Positions 12,498-14,662 of a stretch of 14,662 nt of DNA are shown piece by piece. The notes under the pieces were generated by a model. That model saw only the letters and a program-made list of their open reading frames with translations, was not told where the DNA came from and did no database searches. The position numbers and the translations under genes were made by a program. Within the stretch, counting starts at the first letter, position 1; each line of letters opens with the position of its first letter. Source of the DNA: Acidobacteriota bacterium (lineage in GTDB: Bacteria; Acidobacteriota; Terriglobia; Acidiferrales; UBA7541); contig QHYO01000017.1 in assembly GCA_003224135.1 (NCBI GenBank), positions 5,894 through 20,555 on the forward strand. Direction: 5' to 3'.

Positions 12498-14075
12498 GTG
12501 GCAGCGTCCCCAGAAAGTCTCTGGTACAAAGATGCAATCATTTACCAACTGCACGTCCGCACTTTCTGCGATAGCAACGGCGATGGCATTGGAGATTTCC
12601 CTGGCCTCATGCAGAAGCTGGACTATCTGCAAGAGCTAGGGGTCAATGTCATCTGGCTGCTGCCGTTCTTTCCTTCGCCTTTGCGAGACGATGGCTACGA
12701 CATTTCGGACTATACCGCAGTCCACCCAAGCTATGGTTTGCTTGAAGACTTCAAGGCATTCCTCGCCGCAGCTCACGACAGAGGAATGCGAATCATCATC
12801 GAACTGGTTCTAAACCACACTTCTGATCAGCATTCCTGGTTCCAGGAATCACGAAGCTCTCGCGAGAATCCAAAGCGCGATTGGTACGTCTGGAGTGAAA
12901 CCGATGACCACCATAAAGGGGTCCGGATCATTTTCGTTGATACAGAAATGTCTAATTGGGCTTGGGATCCGCTCTCGAAGTCCTATTATTGGCATCGCTT
13001 CTTCAGCCATCAACCTGACCTGAACTACGACAACCCTGCCGTCTTCGAAGCGATGTGGAACGTCATGAAGTTCTGGCTGGAGATGGGTGTGGACGGGTTC
13101 CGATTGGACGCCGTCCCCTATCTTGTCGAACGCGAGGGCACATCTTGCGAGAACTTGCCCGAAACGCATGCGATCATCCGCGAGTTGCGCAAACGAGTCG
13201 ATCAAGAGTATCCAGGCAAGATGCTTCTAGCCGAGGCAAATCAATGGCCCTCGGATGTTTGTTTGTACTTCGGCGAGGCCGACGAGTTTCACATGGCGTT
13301 CCATTTCCCGCTCATGCCAAGAATGTTCATGTCCGTACAGCTCGAGGACCGCAAGCCGATCGTCGAAATACTCGAGCAAACTCCACAGATTCCCGACAGT
13401 TGCCAGTGGTGCCTGTTTCTTCGGAACCATGACGAGCTGACACTGGAGATGGTGACGGACATCGAACGCGACTACATGTATGACGAGTACGCAAAAGACA
13501 AAGGGATGAGATTGAATCTCGGAATCCGGCGCCGCTTGTCTCCGATGATGGATAACGACAGGTGGCGAATTCACGGAATGGGGGACAACGTCTACCTCGG
13601 CGACCGCAATGGTGTACGCACTCCGATGCAATGGAATGGCGGCTGGAACGCTGGATTCTCCGGAGCCGATCCGGAACGCTTGTACTCGCCGTTGATTTCC
13701 AATCCAGTCTACGGCTATCAGGCCATCAATGTGGAATCGCAAAGGCGATCGCAACATTCTCTCCTCTCCTGGATGAAGCGCATCATTCATGTGCGCAAAT
13801 CCTCGCGCGTCCTCAGCCGGGGGTCGATCGAATTTCTGAAGCCTTCGAATCACAGAGTTTTGGCGTATGTCCGGCAGTTGGGCGAAGAGAAGATTCTCGT
13901 TGTGAACAATCTCTCGAAGTCCGCGCAGGCGGTGGAGCTGGATCTGCGGAAATACAAAGGAAGCATTCCCATCGAAATGTTCGGCGGAAACCTTTTTCCC
14001 CGCATCGGGGACCTATACTACCTGCTGACACTTGGCCCGTACCAATTTTTTTGGTTTCGTTTGCGTCGGATCTGA
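12498..14075 (+). CDS. treS: Trehalose synthase (maltose alpha-D-glucosyltransferase, GH13_16) with an internal deletion
   Basis: Interconverts trehalose and maltose. 525 residues from GTG 12498 (536 from ATG 12465). The barrel begins WYKDAIIYQLHVRTF; DGYDISDY, ELVLNHTSDQHSWF, nucleophile Asp204 (GVDGFRLDAVPYL), acid/base Glu246 (LLAEANQW) and Asp312 (FLRNHDELTLEMV) are all present. After MDNDRWRI (351-358) the sequence jumps to HGMGDNVYLGDRNGVR. TreS proteins such as the mycobacterial one have about 21 more residues here, including the hallmark PG-x-P-x-x-YYGDEI that forms the eighth barrel strand. The deletion keeps frame, and the rest, including the C-terminal beta-sandwich (RVLAYVRQ, VVNNLSKSAQ, FPRIGDLYYLLTL), looks normal. 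Activity is therefore doubtful unless the gap is a sequencing or assembly error. It starts 41 bp after glgE; no fused maltokinase is present. Confidence 0.9.
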   Translation: MAASPESLWYKDAIIYQLHVRTFCDSNGDGIGDFPGLMQKLDYLQELGVNVIWLLPFFPSPLRDDGYDISDYTAVHPSYGLLEDFKAFLAAAHDRGMRIIIELVLNHTSDQHSWFQESRSSRENPKRDWYVWSETDDHHKGVRIIFVDTEMSNWAWDPLSKSYYWHRFFSHQPDLNYDNPAVFEAMWNVMKFWLEMGVDGFRLDAVPYLVEREGTSCENLPETHAIIRELRKRVDQEYPGKMLLAEANQWPSDVCLYFGEADEFHMAFHFPLMPRMFMSVQLEDRKPIVEILEQTPQIPDSCQWCLFLRNHDELTLEMVTDIERDYMYDEYAKDKGMRLNLGIRRRLSPMMDNDRWRIHGMGDNVYLGDRNGVRTPMQWNGGWNAGFSGADPERLYSPLISNPVYGYQAINVESQRRSQHSLLSWMKRIIHVRKSSRVLSRGSIEFLKPSNHRVLAYVRQLGEEKILVVNNLSKSAQAVELDLRKYKGSIPIEMFGGNLFPRIGDLYYLLTLGPYQFFWFRLRRI

Positions 14076-14146
14076 CCCTCCGTCCGGCGACGGCGGCAAA
14101 TTATTCTAGACTCGAGCGCGTGGAGCGGAGCGGCCGGGGACCAACA

Positions 14147-14662
14147 GTGGAGAGATCATTGGTCGAAGAAACTTTCCTCGATGACAATTTCCTTCGCCAG
14201 CTGATGAGCGTGGGCGAAGTAGACCTGCTCGTCGGAATCCCATCTCATAACAACGCGAAAACGATCGGTCAGACAGTGACAACGATTGAGGAAAGTTTTC
14301 AGCAGAATTTCGTGCGGGACAGAGTAGTCATCGTAAATGTCGATGGCGGATCGAGGGATGGCACGTCTGATGTGGTCCTGAACACGCCATCTCCCAAAAG
14401 CTCAAATTCGCGAGGCTTAAGCTCACTTCGTACTTTGCATCGTATCACGACACGTTACGCCAATCAACCTTCGCGGGGAACAGCATTTCGGGCAATTCTA
14501 GCCGCTGCGGATCTGTTGCGGGCAAAAGCCTGCGCAGTGATCTCGCCGGAAATCTCCAATTTCAGCGCCGCGTGGGTCAAAAGCTTGCTCCAGCCTGCTT
14601 ACCGAGAGAACTTCGACTTTGTGGCACCGCTTTACAGTCGCCACAAAAACGACGGTTTGCTG
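14147..14662 (+). CDS. GT-A fold glycosyltransferase (GT2/GT81-like), 3' end outside window
   Basis: Partial: 172 codons open from GTG 14147 to the right edge. GGGGA lies about 7 nt upstream of the GTG; an in-frame GTG at 14120 lacks such a site. The N-terminus has VDLLVGIPSHNNAKTIGQTV followed by VNVDGGSRDGTSDVV, the nucleotide-sugar binding pattern of GT-A enzymes. RGTAFRAILAAADLL and FDFVAPLYSRHKNDG resemble bacterial glycosyltransferases related to glucosylglycerate / mannosylglycerate synthases (GT81-like, from memory). Where a DxD metal motif is expected, the sequence reads AVISPEISNFSAAWV. It is 71 bp after treS on the same strand, suggesting a role with compatible solutes or glucans; donor and acceptor are unknown. 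Confidence 0.75.
   Translation, partial: MERSLVEETFLDDNFLRQLMSVGEVDLLVGIPSHNNAKTIGQTVTTIEESFQQNFVRDRVVIVNVDGGSRDGTSDVVLNTPSPKSSNSRGLSSLRTLHRITTRYANQPSRGTAFRAILAAADLLRAKACAVISPEISNFSAAWVKSLLQPAYRENFDFVAPLYSRHKNDGLL

Overview
The window looks like a chromosomal segment of a free-living, GC-rich bacterium, most likely an Acidobacteriota (inference). Supporting this are the protein flavour of GlgE, TreS and the lipoprotein foldase, the four-cysteine form of ribosomal protein L28, and the GGGTGGGGCACCC-type and GGCTGAAGCC-type intergenic hairpins. I see no mobile element, CRISPR array, tRNA or rRNA. Gene density is ordinary. The unusual points are details inside familiar genes.

Layout. (1) 1-1619, minus: a secreted S9-family serine peptidase, cut by the left edge before its Asp and His. 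(2) 1746-3766, plus: biotin carboxylase (accC) overlapping by 4 bp a BT-BCCP protein that carries the biotinyl lysine. Together they look like a split alpha subunit of an acyl-CoA carboxylase; no carboxyltransferase is in view. (3) 5137-3782, minus: rpmB followed 15 bp later by a lipoprotein SurA/PrsA-like foldase. (4) 5526-5308, minus: a 72-residue unknown protein. (5) 7142-5748, minus: an exported protein with the copper-ligand pattern of peptidylglycine alpha-hydroxylating monooxygenase (PHM), interrupted between the last two ligand sites by about 105 low-complexity residues. (6) 7143-7476: a palindrome-rich divergent region with a possible 46-residue basic protein. (7) 7477-8391, plus: a fatty acyl desaturase. 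(8) 8608-10247, plus: a histidine kinase without an extracytoplasmic sensor domain and an OmpR-type regulator, overlapping by 4 bp and preceded by a tandem 18-bp-period repeat. (9) 10435-14662, plus: glgE, treS and the start of a GT-A fold glycosyltransferase, each apparently starting at GTG behind a good ribosome binding site.

The last block belongs to trehalose / alpha-glucan metabolism. TreS interconverts trehalose and maltose, a maltokinase (not in this window) would make maltose 1-phosphate, and GlgE uses that to extend alpha-1,4-glucan. The glycosyltransferase may add a further compatible-solute or glycan function. The desaturase and the two-component system fit an envelope and stress setting, but no direct link is shown.

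The strongest anomalies are: treS lacks about 21 residues covering the conserved PG-x-P-x-x-YYGDEI segment, although its frame and all three catalytic residues are intact; the large insertion in the PHM-like protein; the split carboxylase subunit; the replaced histidines in the parvulin domain; and the absent DxD in the terminal glycosyltransferase. I did not find an obviously new multi-gene system.
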